The position numbers and the translations under genes are program-made. From Galactobacter caseinivorans (GTDB lineage: Bacteria > Actinomycetota > Actinomycetes > Actinomycetales > Micrococcaceae): 64,000 nucleotides of DNA. This document shows, piece after piece, positions 26,433 through 35,674 of the stretch. Position 1 is the first letter of the stretch. Each line of letters starts with the position of its first letter. The notes beneath the pieces are model-generated. The model ran no database searches and had not been told where the DNA came from. It worked only from the letters and a program-made list of their open reading frames with translations. The stretch is taken from NCBI RefSeq assembly GCF_003640665.1, contig NZ_QQXL01000001.1:372001-436000 (forward strand), read 5' to 3'.

Positions 26433-29400
26433 ATGAGCGGAGAGCACACGCCCTCACCCTTTGAGGATCCGGATGTGCTGGCGGCGGCGCTGGGGCAGGA
26501 AAACCGACCCACGTCCCAACAGCGAGACGTGATCACCTCCGGCCTCTCGCCCCTGTTGGTGGTCGCTGGCGCGGGTTCGGGGAAGACCGCGACCATGGCG
26601 GACCGCGTGGTGTGGCTGGTGGCCAACGGCCTGGCCCGCCCGGAGGAGATCCTTGGCGTGACCTTCACACGCAAGGCCGCCGGGGAACTGGCGGAGCGGT
26701 TGCGGGGGCACCTACGCCGCCTGCGCTCGGTGATGCAGCAGGGCCAGGAGGCGGACCTTGGCATGGAGCCAAGCGTGTCCACCTATCACTCCTTTGCCAA
26801 GACCTTGGTGGCGGAGCAGGGGATGAGGATAGGCCTGGAGCCGGACGCGCCGGTCTGGGGCCCGGCCCAGTGCTGGCAGCTGGCCACCAAGGTGGTGGAT
26901 GCCTATGACGGGCCGCACCAGCACCTGCATTCCTCCCACGGGACGCTCGTGGAGGGCGTCCTTGGCTACGCCTCGCAGGCGGCGGAGCACCTGGTGGACC
27001 CGGCAGGCACCGTGGACTGGCTGCTGGAGCGCGCAGACGGGCTCGAGGAGCTGCCGTTCGGGGCCACCGCCCGGTCCACCAAGCCGAGCAAAGAGATTGA
27101 CCGGCTGCGCACCCACGCCACGGTGGCCAGGCTCGCCGCCGACTACCAGGAGGCCAAGGCCCGGCGCGGGATCATGGACTACGGCGACCTGGTCGCCTTC
27201 GCGGCCCGGCTTGCCCTGCTCCCGGAGGTGCAGGCCCAATATCGCTCGCGCTACAAGGTGGTGCTGCTGGACGAGTTCCAGGACACCAGCCACGCCCAAA
27301 TTGAGCTCTTTGCCCGGCTCTTCGCCGACGGAAGGCACGCGGTCACCGCCGTGGGGGACCCCAACCAGGCCATCTACGGCTTCCGTGGTGCCTCCGCCGG
27401 TCAGCTCGCCGCCTTCACGGACCGTTTCGCCACCGTGGCAACCGATGGCACCCGCACCCCGGCTCCGGTGACCCAGCTGACCACCGCGTGGCGCAACTCG
27501 CGCTCCATCCTGGACGCCGCCAACCTGATCGCCCGGCCTCTCAATCGCAGGCAGACGCTCTCGGATGCTGCCGAGCACGCCGCGGTACCGGACGTCGCTG
27601 GCGCGCCTACAGACCCATGCGACGCGGACCACGCGGGGGTGCTCGCGCCGTCGCGCATCACGCTGCCCCGCCCAGCCGGGCTCAGAGTGGACGCCCTGGA
27701 GGCTCGTCCGGCCGTGAGCCAGGGCCGCGTGGTCCTGGCGCACGCCGTGATTGCGGCGCAGGAGGCCAGGGAACTGGCCGACTTCCTCCAGCGCGAGCGC
27801 GAGGCCTGGCGGCAGGCCAAGGGCGCGTGGCCCTCCGTCGCCGTGCTGACCCGTAAACGCGCCACCATGGCGCCGGTGGCAGAGGAGCTACGCTCGCGCG
27901 GCATCCCCGTGGAAGTGGTGGGCCTTGGCGGCCTGCTCACGACTCCGGAGGTGCAGGATGTGGTGGCGACGCTGCGCGTCATCGCCGACCCGGGGCGCTC
28001 GGACGCGCTCATGCGCCTGCTCGCCGGCGCCCGTTGGCGGATTGGCCCGGCGGACCTGATGGCGCTGGGGGACTACGCGCAATTCCGTGCCAAGCGTCGG
28101 GCGGCGGCCGTGCGTCAGCTGCGCCGAGCAGATTTTGAGACCCCGGACGGGCAAGCCGCGGAGGATCGCGGCCACGTGGACGGCAACGACCTGGTGGATC
28201 AGGCCAGCCTCGTGGAGGCGCTGGATCACCTCCCACGCGGCGAGTGGGTGAGCCGGGACGGCAGGACGCTGGGAGAGGCGGCCCGTGCGCGGCTGGCCCG
28301 ACTGGCCGCGGAGCTGCGGCGCTTGCGCCGGCTGCTCGGAGAGGAGCTCCCGCTACTGGTCGCGGAGGTGGTGAGCACCCTGGGGCTGGACGTGGAGGTG
28401 CTCTCGCGTCCCGGGCGCGACGAGCACGCGGCCCGGCGACACCTGGATGCGTTCGCGGACGTCGTCGCCCGCTTTGACGGTGGGGACGGGGAGGCGGAGC
28501 TGCCGGCGTTCCTGGAGTGGCTGGACGCCGCCTCCACCCACGAGGGTGGGCTCTCCACCTCGCCGGAACCGGCGGAGGACGGCACGGTGCAACTCCTGAC
28601 CGTGCACGCGTCCAAGGGCCTGGAGTGGGACATCGTCGCGGTGCCGGCCCTGAACGCCGGGACCTTCCCCTCAGGGCAGGTGACCCGCTGGACCAAGAGC
28701 TTTGCCGAGCTGCCATGGCCGCTGCGCGGAGACGCAAGCGAGCTACCCCAGCTCAGCGCCCTGGATGACCCGGCGGCGGTCTTTGAGCATCAGAAGGAAT
28801 ACGAGGAGTTTGAGAAGGGCACCAAGGAGGAGGGCTACGCCCTAGAGGTGGCCCGGCACGCGGAGAAGGAGGAGCGCAGGCTCGCATACGTGGCGTTCAC
28901 CCGCGCGCGATCGGTGCTGTGGTGTTCCGCCAGTGATTTCAGCGGGCTCTCCAAGAAGCGGGTGGAGCCCTCGCCGTTCTTTAGCGAATTGGCGGCCTGC
29001 CTTGCACCGCAGGGTGAGGGATTGATTGCACCGGAGCTGGCGTTGGAAGACGCGCAGGAAACGGGCCGCGCCCCGGAGGTGGAGCGCGGGCCGTGGCAGG
29101 AGGCTCCAGCGGAGCTGGAGGAGAACCCGGAGGCCGGCATCATGCTGCGCGGCGAGTGGCCCTACGATCCGCTGGCCGGCGCCACCGTGTTCAAGGGCGA
29201 GGAGGTCATGATCCCGCGGGTGGCCAGCCGGCGGCCGGGCCTAGAGGCCGCCGCGCTAGATGTGCGCACGGCGCGGGAGGCGCTGCTGGCCTCGGGGGAG
29301 ATTCCGCGACCGGGCTCCGAGCTGGGGCTGGAGTGGGACCAGGAGGCACGGCAGTTGCTGCAGGAACGCGCCGAGGCTGGCTTGGAGCCGGAGCTGATTC

Positions 29401-30065
29401 CGCCGCGGCACGTGCGCGCCTCCCTCTTTGTTGAGGCGGCGGATGATCGCGAGGCGGTGGAGAAGGACCTGCGCCGCCCCGTGCCGCACCGCCCGGGGGT
29501 CGCCGCGACGCAGGGCACGGAGTTTCACCAGTGGGTTGAGTCGCGCTTTGAGGCTCAGGGTCACTTTGACCTGGACGACGACGCTCTCTACAGCGATGCG
29601 CGCGACGCGGGCGACGCGGGTGGCGAAGCAGGTGAGGGCGGCGTCGTCCCGGACGGGGGCACCGTCGGCGCAACCGCAGCGGTGGAGCAGCTCAAGGCCA
29701 AGTTCCTTGCCTCTGAGTGGGCCAATCGCCAGCCGGAGATCGTGGAAGCCGCGCTGGAGACCCGGATTGGGCCGGTCAGTGTGCGTGGCCGCATCGATGC
29801 GGTCTTCAAGAGCCCCGAAGGGCGCTGGGACCTGGTGGATTGGAAGACCGGGCGCGTGCCCACCGCCGCCGAGCTTCCCAAGAAGTCACTGCAGCTTGCC
29901 GTGTATCGACTTGCCTGGTCACGCCTGCATGGGGTGCCCCTGGACCAGATCGACGCCGCCTTCTATTACGTGGCCCACGGCAAGACGGTGCGGCCGCCGC
30001 GACTGGCGGATGAGGCACACTTGGAGGCGCTGATCACCGAGCTGTTTGCGACCGAAGGCCAGTAG
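26433..30065 (+). CDS. adnB: AdnB-like subunit of the AdnAB helicase-nuclease
   Basis: A 1210-residue UvrD-family helicase with a C-terminal RecB-like nuclease. Walker A AGAGSGKT is at 45-52, then GVTFTRKAAGEL (motif Ia), LLDEFQDTSH (motif II, Asp280), GDPNQAIYGFRGA (motif III) and a late HASKGLEWD / YVAFTRAR pair (motifs V and VI). The nuclease site is DLVDWKTGR (Asp1136, Lys1138). With all helicase motifs intact this subunit is expected to be the lead motor. The start ATG 26433 has a good GAGGGATGGGG site; GTG 26403, overlapping the adnA stop, and ATG 26418 are alternatives with poorer sites. Confidence 0.88.
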   Translation: MSGEHTPSPFEDPDVLAAALGQENRPTSQQRDVITSGLSPLLVVAGAGSGKTATMADRVVWLVANGLARPEEILGVTFTRKAAGELAERLRGHLRRLRSVMQQGQEADLGMEPSVSTYHSFAKTLVAEQGMRIGLEPDAPVWGPAQCWQLATKVVDAYDGPHQHLHSSHGTLVEGVLGYASQAAEHLVDPAGTVDWLLERADGLEELPFGATARSTKPSKEIDRLRTHATVARLAADYQEAKARRGIMDYGDLVAFAARLALLPEVQAQYRSRYKVVLLDEFQDTSHAQIELFARLFADGRHAVTAVGDPNQAIYGFRGASAGQLAAFTDRFATVATDGTRTPAPVTQLTTAWRNSRSILDAANLIARPLNRRQTLSDAAEHAAVPDVAGAPTDPCDADHAGVLAPSRITLPRPAGLRVDALEARPAVSQGRVVLAHAVIAAQEARELADFLQREREAWRQAKGAWPSVAVLTRKRATMAPVAEELRSRGIPVEVVGLGGLLTTPEVQDVVATLRVIADPGRSDALMRLLAGARWRIGPADLMALGDYAQFRAKRRAAAVRQLRRADFETPDGQAAEDRGHVDGNDLVDQASLVEALDHLPRGEWVSRDGRTLGEAARARLARLAAELRRLRRLLGEELPLLVAEVVSTLGLDVEVLSRPGRDEHAARRHLDAFADVVARFDGGDGEAELPAFLEWLDAASTHEGGLSTSPEPAEDGTVQLLTVHASKGLEWDIVAVPALNAGTFPSGQVTRWTKSFAELPWPLRGDASELPQLSALDDPAAVFEHQKEYEEFEKGTKEEGYALEVARHAEKEERRLAYVAFTRARSVLWCSASDFSGLSKKRVEPSPFFSELAACLAPQGEGLIAPELALEDAQETGRAPEVERGPWQEAPAELEENPEAGIMLRGEWPYDPLAGATVFKGEEVMIPRVASRRPGLEAAALDVRTAREALLASGEIPRPGSELGLEWDQEARQLLQERAEAGLEPELIPPRHVRASLFVEAADDREAVEKDLRRPVPHRPGVAATQGTEFHQWVESRFEAQGHFDLDDDALYSDARDAGDAGGEAGEGGVVPDGGTVGATAAVEQLKAKFLASEWANRQPEIVEAALETRIGPVSVRGRIDAVFKSPEGRWDLVDWKTGRVPTAAELPKKSLQLAVYRLAWSRLHGVPLDQIDAAFYYVAHGKTVRPPRLADEAHLEALITELFATEGQ

Positions 30066-30134
30066 GCCGGGCGCGCGTCCTCGCTGTGGCAACGTCATTC
30101 ACGCAAGATCACCACCGCACTTTGGGGAGAAAGC

Positions 30135-30953
30135 ATGGCCTTCAAGGCAGACACGGCGCAGAAGACCGGTCACGTGGAGCGCGTGCGCGCGCTCGCCCCA
30201 GGGGCCAGAGCAATCCTGGTTTGTGTCATGGTGATACTCACTCCCATGGGGGTGTTGATGGCCATCGGCGCCATGAACGGGATGGGGGCCGGGGACGTTG
30301 ACCCAGCCATGCTGGCCTGCGGCCTTGGCATAGCGGCCATCGGGATTTTTCTTGGGTTCGTGCGCCGAGCGGGCGTGGAGGTTGGCCCCGAGTGGGTCAA
30401 GGTCCGCAACAGCTTCCGTGCCCGCACCGTGGCGCGCGCTGACGTGCAGGGGGTGGAGGCCGATGGCACCTTCTCACCCGTTCTGCACCTGCGGGACAAG
30501 AAGCTCATCGTGAGTGTCCTGGACCCCAACAGCGGCGGCCTCCCGGCCTTTCAGCGCTATCGCGATGGGGTCACGATGCGCCTCATGGAGCTGCTGAACC
30601 GCTACGTTCCGGCTGATCCTTCCACCGGCTTGCCGGCGCGCTCGGTGCCCTTCCAACGCGGGGGCGTGCCCGCGGACTTCGTGTTCCCGGCTGGGTTTCG
30701 CGACGTGCGCAAGGACCCGCAGGGCCAGGAGCAGGAGCACCGGGACGTCCTGAGTCGTTGCACCCCCGGCCACGCCCTGGCCGGCACGGATTTTCAGGTC
30801 ATCGCGACGGATGGCAGGGAGCAGATCGCGGTGTCCCACCACCGCCTCATGCTGCTGCGCTGGCAGGGCGCCCCGAACGATCCCCACACGCTTCCGTGGG
30901 TCCTTGCCTGCGAGTCACCGCAGCAACTGGTGGACACGCTGCGCCACCGCTAG
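30135..30953 (+). CDS. Membrane protein with PH-like domain, uncharacterised
   Basis: A 272-residue protein. Two hydrophobic helices (about residues 26-48 and 58-78) are followed by a beta-rich stretch beginning GVEVGPEWVKVRNSFR, which looks like a bacterial pleckstrin-homology-type domain. The C-terminal half contains alternating strands and ends with a LPWVLACESPQQLVDTL helix. No enzyme motif is seen. The ATG start has a GGGGAG ribosome site, 69 bp after adnB. In Mycobacterium the equivalent place holds a different membrane protein (Rv3200c, a potassium-channel-like gene), so the slot between adnB and nudC seems prone to membrane-protein genes. Function unknown. Confidence 0.65.
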   Translation: MAFKADTAQKTGHVERVRALAPGARAILVCVMVILTPMGVLMAIGAMNGMGAGDVDPAMLACGLGIAAIGIFLGFVRRAGVEVGPEWVKVRNSFRARTVARADVQGVEADGTFSPVLHLRDKKLIVSVLDPNSGGLPAFQRYRDGVTMRLMELLNRYVPADPSTGLPARSVPFQRGGVPADFVFPAGFRDVRKDPQGQEQEHRDVLSRCTPGHALAGTDFQVIATDGREQIAVSHHRLMLLRWQGAPNDPHTLPWVLACESPQQLVDTLRHR

Positions 30954-30968
30954 AGCGGCCCGCGGGCG

Positions 30969-32462
30969 TCAGTCCTGCTCCCGGCCCTTCTTGGCGGCCG
31001 GGTCCTCCTCGGCGGTCGGCTTCGGCTTCTCCGCCGGGGGCACAATCGTCATGGCCTCGGTCGCGGGATCCGGGACGTCCGCGTCTGTGATGACGGCATC
31101 GTCATCCTCGTCTGCTGACTCGGCTGCTGGCCCGTCTGCTGGCTCGTCCGTTTCCTTGTCCTCGCTGGCAGCTTTCTTCGCGGGCTCCTGCGTCGCCTCC
31201 GGCGTGGGCTCGTCCCCCTGCTCGGGCTTCGCTTCCTGCTTTGGCTCCGCGTCCTGCTCAGGCTTGACCTCCGGCGTGGGGTCCGGTTCGGCGACGGCCT
31301 GCGCCGCCGGCTTGGCCGTGACCGCTGGGGCGGGGAGCTCCGTCACGGCAGGCGTCAACACGGCCGGCTGCTCAGGCGTGGAGTTCTCGGCTGCGGTGGG
31401 CTCCACCCAGTCGCCCTTGGCGTCCACGACCGGGCCACCGGCTGCGTCCGCGTCGGCAGGGTCGGTGGGTGCGGCGTCGTCGAGCTGTGTGACGGAAGGG
31501 GCGTGTTCTGGCCGCTCCGGCCCGGCCTCCACCAGGCCAACCGGGCGGTCTCCCAGCTCCTGCAGATTGGTGTCGAGGTCCGCCAGTAGGACCTCTGCCT
31601 CCGCGACGCGTGCGGCGTCGCCGCGCGTCAGGGCGCGGGCCAGCCAGCGGGCCAGGGCAAACTCGGCGGCCAGGGTGGCGCGCCGCATCAGGTGCGGGTC
31701 GGCCTTGTCGCCGCGCCGGGCACTGTAGGCATTCACGACCGCGTCGATGGTGCGCTGATCATCCAGGGCCAGGAGCCAGGCCAAGTCCTCGGCTGGGTCG
31801 CCCACGTGCAGGTCGGACCAGCCGGTGACCGCCACTAAACGGTCCTCGTGGACAAATAGCTGTTCTTCGTGCAGGTCGCCGTGGACCGCGGAGGGGTTAA
31901 ACCGCCACAGCGAGACGTCCTCCATGGCGTTCTCCCAGCGCCGCAGCAGCCGGGCGGGCACCTTGCCGCTGGAGGCAACCTGGTCCAGTTCGGAGAGGCG
32001 GGCGCGCCGAAATTCCTCGGCGTCGTAGGTGGCCAGGCCGGCTCGTTCCACTGTCTCGCGGTCAATCTCATGGATCGCCGCGATGGTCCTGCCCACCTGC
32101 GTGGCCAGGTCCGGGGAGGCCAGCAGCTCATCGAGGGAGAGCACGTGCCCATCCAAGTGATGATAAACAAAGGTTTTAAGCTCGCCCTGTTTCACCGTTC
32201 CGGCCACGGTCGGAACGGAAAAGGGGAGCGTGGCGCGCACCGTGGGGGAGAGCCCGCCAAGCGCGCGAAGCTCGGTTTCCAGGCGCAGACTGGCGTCTGG
32301 GTGCTTGGGGCTGCGCACGCGCCAGCGCGAGCCCTTGCTGTCCACCACGAGGGCCGCGTCAAAGTCTTCTGCGTCGTCCGGAAGCCGCCCCACCTGCGAG
32401 GCAACGAGTCCGGGCACGGCTGCGGTGGCGACGGCGGCGAGGTCGAGAGGCGAACGTTTCAC
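30969..32462 (-). CDS. Aminoglycoside/macrolide phosphotransferase-like kinase with acidic tail
   Basis: A 497-residue protein. Residues 1 to about 330 form an APH-type kinase fold: the catalytic loop AVHGDLHEEQLFV, and VTGWSDLHVGDPAEDLAWL, which aligns with the VTGLIDW...DPA segment of macrolide 2'-phosphotransferases and keeps the metal-binding Asp. The usual HGDLHxxN asparagine is replaced by Gln. From about 330 to the end the protein is a low-complexity acidic tail rich in Glu, Pro, Ala and Asp, unlike any kinase. Resistance is unlikely: related genes sit in this chromosomal place in many actinobacteria. The GTG start lies 6 nt after TACGGT and lacks a spaced ribosome site, so it looks leaderless. 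It is divergent from nudC. Confidence 0.75.
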   Translation of the reverse strand: MKRSPLDLAAVATAAVPGLVASQVGRLPDDAEDFDAALVVDSKGSRWRVRSPKHPDASLRLETELRALGGLSPTVRATLPFSVPTVAGTVKQGELKTFVYHHLDGHVLSLDELLASPDLATQVGRTIAAIHEIDRETVERAGLATYDAEEFRRARLSELDQVASSGKVPARLLRRWENAMEDVSLWRFNPSAVHGDLHEEQLFVHEDRLVAVTGWSDLHVGDPAEDLAWLLALDDQRTIDAVVNAYSARRGDKADPHLMRRATLAAEFALARWLARALTRGDAARVAEAEVLLADLDTNLQELGDRPVGLVEAGPERPEHAPSVTQLDDAAPTDPADADAAGGPVVDAKGDWVEPTAAENSTPEQPAVLTPAVTELPAPAVTAKPAAQAVAEPDPTPEVKPEQDAEPKQEAKPEQGDEPTPEATQEPAKKAASEDKETDEPADGPAAESADEDDDAVITDADVPDPATEAMTIVPPAEKPKPTAEEDPAAKKGREQD

Positions 32463-32468
32463 CTCCCC

Positions 32469-32474
32469 ACCGTA
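32469..32474 (-). promoter_or_regulatory. -10 element of the kinase-like gene, leaderless
   Basis: TACGGT on the minus strand ends 6 nt before the GTG start at 32462. Confidence 0.45.
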
Positions 32475-32571
32475 CTTTGAGCGGCCCGGATGCCGGCGGG
32501 AGTTGCGCTCGGCGCGTCGGAAGTTGTCCACCGATCCCGCCGCCTCGTCAGCGAGTGTCGCCCCTTCTCGA

Positions 32572-32577
32572 TAACCT
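32572..32577 (+). promoter_or_regulatory. -10 element of nudC, leaderless
   Basis: TAACCT ends 6 nt before the ATG at 32584, the same hexamer and spacing as at the PHP gene. Confidence 0.5.
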
Positions 32578-32583
32578 AGAGTC

Positions 32584-33561
32584 ATGACTTTTGTGCCGCA
32601 GTATTCGCTTGCCCCGCTCGCCCTCACGGGGGGCGGCGTGGACCGCGGCGGCGAGGATCGGCGCAAGCAGGGATGGCTGGATTCCGCGCTGGAGCGCGGC
32701 TCCACCCGCCTGCTGGCAGTCGTGGGCGGCAAGACCTTAGTGCTCGACGACGCGCTGGCGGCCCCGGAGCTCGGCGCACCTGGGGTGCGGGCCGGCCTGG
32801 CAGAGGCCACCGTCCTGGTGTGGCTCGGCAGGGTGGACGGCGTGGACGGCGCAGCTGGGGTGGACTGGGTCGCGGCGCAGTTTGTGCAGGAGCCGCAGTG
32901 GTGGGCGCGGGCGAGCGCCGGGGGTGCCACGCCGGTTGGCTTGCGGGGAGCGGCAGAGCTGAGCCGCACGGACGCGGCCTTGCTCACCCAAGCCGTCGCC
33001 GTCCTGAATTGGCACTCGGTGACCTCCTTCTGCTCCCGCTGCGGCGCGCCTAACGAGGTGGTGGACGCCGGATGGGTGCGCCGGTGCACGGCCCAGGGAA
33101 CGGACCACTTTCCCCGCACCGATCCTGCCGTGATTGTGCTGGTCACGGATGCCCATGACCGGGTGCTGTTGGGCGCCAACGCGGCCTGGGGCGGGGACCG
33201 TTTCTCCATGCTTGCCGGGTTTGTTGAACCGGGGGAATCCTTGGAGGAGGCGGTGATTCGTGAGGTCGGAGAGGAATCTGGCGTGAGCCTGGACGCCCCG
33301 CGCTACCTTGGCTCCCAGCCGTGGCCCCTGCCTGCCTCGCTCATGGTTGCCTTCCATGCCATGGCCCTCTCCACGCATACCGTCCCGGATGGCCAGGAGA
33401 TTGTGGCCACCCGGTGGTTCACCAGGGATGAGCTGGCCAGCGAAGTGGCGGCGGGCAGCATCGGCGTCCCCGGCGGAGTGTCCGTGGCCGGAGCCATGTT
33501 GCGCGCCTGGTTTGGCGGGGAGCTTCCCACCCCCGCGACATCCAAGGAGGCGCGCAAGTGA
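32584..33561 (+). CDS. nudC: NAD(H) pyrophosphatase / NAD-cap RNA decapping Nudix hydrolase
   Basis: A 325-residue NudC-type Nudix hydrolase. The Nudix box is complete, from GFVEPGESLEEAV through REVGEESGV. The NudC marker SQPWPLPASLM lies about 20 residues after it, which separates NADH pyrophosphatases from other Nudix enzymes. The upstream zinc ribbon is incomplete: CSRC and a third cysteine in RRCTAQG are present, but the fourth cysteine is Gln. The family cleaves NADH to NMNH and AMP and removes NAD caps from RNA. The gene is leaderless by promoter pattern. Its stop overlaps the GTG start of uvrD2 (GTGA), so they are coupled, as in mycobacteria (Rv3199c-Rv3198c). Confidence 0.92.
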   Translation: MTFVPQYSLAPLALTGGGVDRGGEDRRKQGWLDSALERGSTRLLAVVGGKTLVLDDALAAPELGAPGVRAGLAEATVLVWLGRVDGVDGAAGVDWVAAQFVQEPQWWARASAGGATPVGLRGAAELSRTDAALLTQAVAVLNWHSVTSFCSRCGAPNEVVDAGWVRRCTAQGTDHFPRTDPAVIVLVTDAHDRVLLGANAAWGGDRFSMLAGFVEPGESLEEAVIREVGEESGVSLDAPRYLGSQPWPLPASLMVAFHAMALSTHTVPDGQEIVATRWFTRDELASEVAAGSIGVPGGVSVAGAMLRAWFGGELPTPATSKEARK

Positions 33562-35666
33562 GCCTCACCCCACAGGAGATTTTGTCCGGGTTGGACGCGG
33601 AGCAGTTGCAGGTCGCGAGCAACCTTCACGGCCCCATGGTGGTGGTGGCGGGCGCCGGAACCGGTAAGACCCGCGCCATCACCCACCGCATTGCCCACGG
33701 CGTGGCGGCGGGGGAGTACGTGCCCCAGCAGGTCTTAGCCGTGACCTTCACCGCCCGCGCCGCTGCAGAGATGCGGACCCGGTTGCGCGGGCTCGGTGCC
33801 GCGGGCGTGCAGGCCCACACCTTCCACGCGGCGGCGCTGCGCCAGCTGCAATACTTCTGGCCGCAGTCAGTGGGCGGCGTACTGCCCAATCTGGTGGATC
33901 ACAAGGCGTCGTTGGTGGCAGAGGCCGCGCGCCGCCTGCGGGTCAACGCGGACCGCGCCACGGTGAGGGACCTGGCAGGGGAGATCGAGTGGGCCAAGGT
34001 CTCCATGCTCACCCCGGAGACCTACGGTGCGCCCTCCATCCAACGCGACCCGGTCGCGGATCTTGACCACACGGCTCTTGCCCGCGTCTACCAGGCCTAC
34101 GAGGACGTCAAGGCGGATCGCGGCCTGATTGACTTTGAGGACGTGCTGCTGCTGATGGTCGGCATTCTGGAGGATGACGAGCGGGTAGCGGCCCAGGTGC
34201 GTTCGCAGTACCGTCATTTCACCGTGGATGAGTACCAGGACGTCTCCCCGCTGCAGCAGCGCCTCCTTGACCTCTGGGTCGGCACACGGGGGGAGCTGTG
34301 TGTGGTGGGAGATCCCAGCCAGACCATCTACTCCTTCACCGGCGCCACTCCGCGCCACCTGCTGGAGTTCACGCGCACCCACCCGGAGGCGCAGGAGGTC
34401 CATCTGGTGCGGGACTACCGCTCCACGCCGCAGGTGGTGCACCTGGCCAACCGGCTCTTGGGCGGGCGTCACCCGGAGCGCGGAGTGGATCAGCGCGGCA
34501 CCGTGTGGCCGGAACCGTTGGAGCTCATTGCCCAGCGCGAGAAGGGCCCTGAGCCGGAGTATCACGAGCTGCCAGATGATGAGTCTGAGGCCGTTTTTGT
34601 TGCCCAGCGCATCAAGTCGCTCATGCAGCGCGACGGCGTCAAACTGCGAGACATCGCCGTGCTGTACCGCACCAACGGGCAATCAGAGGCGCTGGAGCGT
34701 GCGCTGAGCGCGCAGAACCTTGGCTATCAGCTGCGCGGCGCCGAGCGCTTCTTTCAGCGCAGGGAGGTTCGCGAGGGGTTGGCGCAGATTCGCTCCTCCG
34801 CCCGCAACGCGCCCCTTGAACAGGCCACCCAACTCTCCCGTGACCTGCTGGCCTCCTTGGGCTGGCAGCGCAACGCGCCCACGGCCGCCGGAGCGGTGCG
34901 CGAGCGCTGGGAGTCCCTGGCGGCGCTGGTCGCGCTCGCCGATGAGCTCGACGCCGCGAAGCCAGAGGGCGAGCACCTCACCATGGAGAGCTTCGCGGCG
35001 GAGCTGGAGGCCAGGGCGGCCACGGCGCATGCCCCGGTGGTAGAGGGCGTGACGCTGGCATCGCTGCACTCCTCCAAGGGCCTGGAGTGGGGCACCGTGT
35101 TCCTGGTGGGCCTCTCCGAGGGGCTCATGCCCATCTCCTTTGCCGAGACGCAATCCGACTTTGATGAGGAGCGCCGCCTGCTCTACGTGGGGGTGACCCG
35201 TGCCGAGACCCGGCTGATCCTGAGCTGGTCGCTGTCGCGGACCACGGGCGGGCGTGGCAGGCGCCGCCGCAGCCGCTTCCTGGCTGGCCTGGCCCCGGCC
35301 ACGGGTCGTGAGAGCGTCACGGCGGACGCCGCGCAGTCCAGGACCCGGCGCAGCGCCGCCCCGGTGCGCTGCCGGGTCTGCGGCACCGTGCTGGAGACGC
35401 CGGCGGAGCGCAAGTTGCGCCGCTGCTCCACCTGCCCGTCCATCTACGACGAGGCGGTGTTTGAGGCGCTGCGCACGTGGCGCTCTGAGGCGGCCAAGGA
35501 GGCGGGAATGCCCGCCTTTGTCATCTTTACGGACGCCACCCTCATGGCGATCGCCGAGGAGATGCCGCAGTCACCGCAGGCCCTGCTGGCCATCCCAGGC
35601 ATCGGCCGGTCCAAGCTGGAGCGCTTTGGCGAGGACGTGATGTCGGTGCTCGTCGACCTGCGCTGA
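33558..35666 (+). CDS. uvrD2: ATP-dependent DNA helicase UvrD2
   Basis: A 702-residue superfamily 1A helicase. Walker A AGAGTGKT is at 31-38; VTFTARAAAEM, VDEYQDVSP, GDPSQTIYSF, HSSKGLEWG and YVGVTRAET are the other helicase motifs. After the motor comes a four-cysteine zinc motif (Cys605, Cys608, Cys623, Cys626) and then an HRDC domain (about residues 640-700), the arrangement that defines mycobacterial UvrD2. There the cysteine module is required for unwinding. The GTG start overlaps the nudC stop. It ends 8 bp from the convergent E1-like gene, with no terminator visible between. Confidence 0.93.
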   Translation: MSLTPQEILSGLDAEQLQVASNLHGPMVVVAGAGTGKTRAITHRIAHGVAAGEYVPQQVLAVTFTARAAAEMRTRLRGLGAAGVQAHTFHAAALRQLQYFWPQSVGGVLPNLVDHKASLVAEAARRLRVNADRATVRDLAGEIEWAKVSMLTPETYGAPSIQRDPVADLDHTALARVYQAYEDVKADRGLIDFEDVLLLMVGILEDDERVAAQVRSQYRHFTVDEYQDVSPLQQRLLDLWVGTRGELCVVGDPSQTIYSFTGATPRHLLEFTRTHPEAQEVHLVRDYRSTPQVVHLANRLLGGRHPERGVDQRGTVWPEPLELIAQREKGPEPEYHELPDDESEAVFVAQRIKSLMQRDGVKLRDIAVLYRTNGQSEALERALSAQNLGYQLRGAERFFQRREVREGLAQIRSSARNAPLEQATQLSRDLLASLGWQRNAPTAAGAVRERWESLAALVALADELDAAKPEGEHLTMESFAAELEARAATAHAPVVEGVTLASLHSSKGLEWGTVFLVGLSEGLMPISFAETQSDFDEERRLLYVGVTRAETRLILSWSLSRTTGGRGRRRRSRFLAGLAPATGRESVTADAAQSRTRRSAAPVRCRVCGTVLETPAERKLRRCSTCPSIYDEAVFEALRTWRSEAAKEAGMPAFVIFTDATLMAIAEEMPQSPQALLAIPGIGRSKLERFGEDVMSVLVDLR

Positions 35667-35674
35667 GCCCCCTC

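Noticed and set aside
30969-32462. Antibiotic resistance gene (macrolide or aminoglycoside phosphotransferase)
   Set aside because: The fold is shared, but the chromosomal repair-island location and long acidic tail favour a housekeeping role, and nothing suggests mobility.
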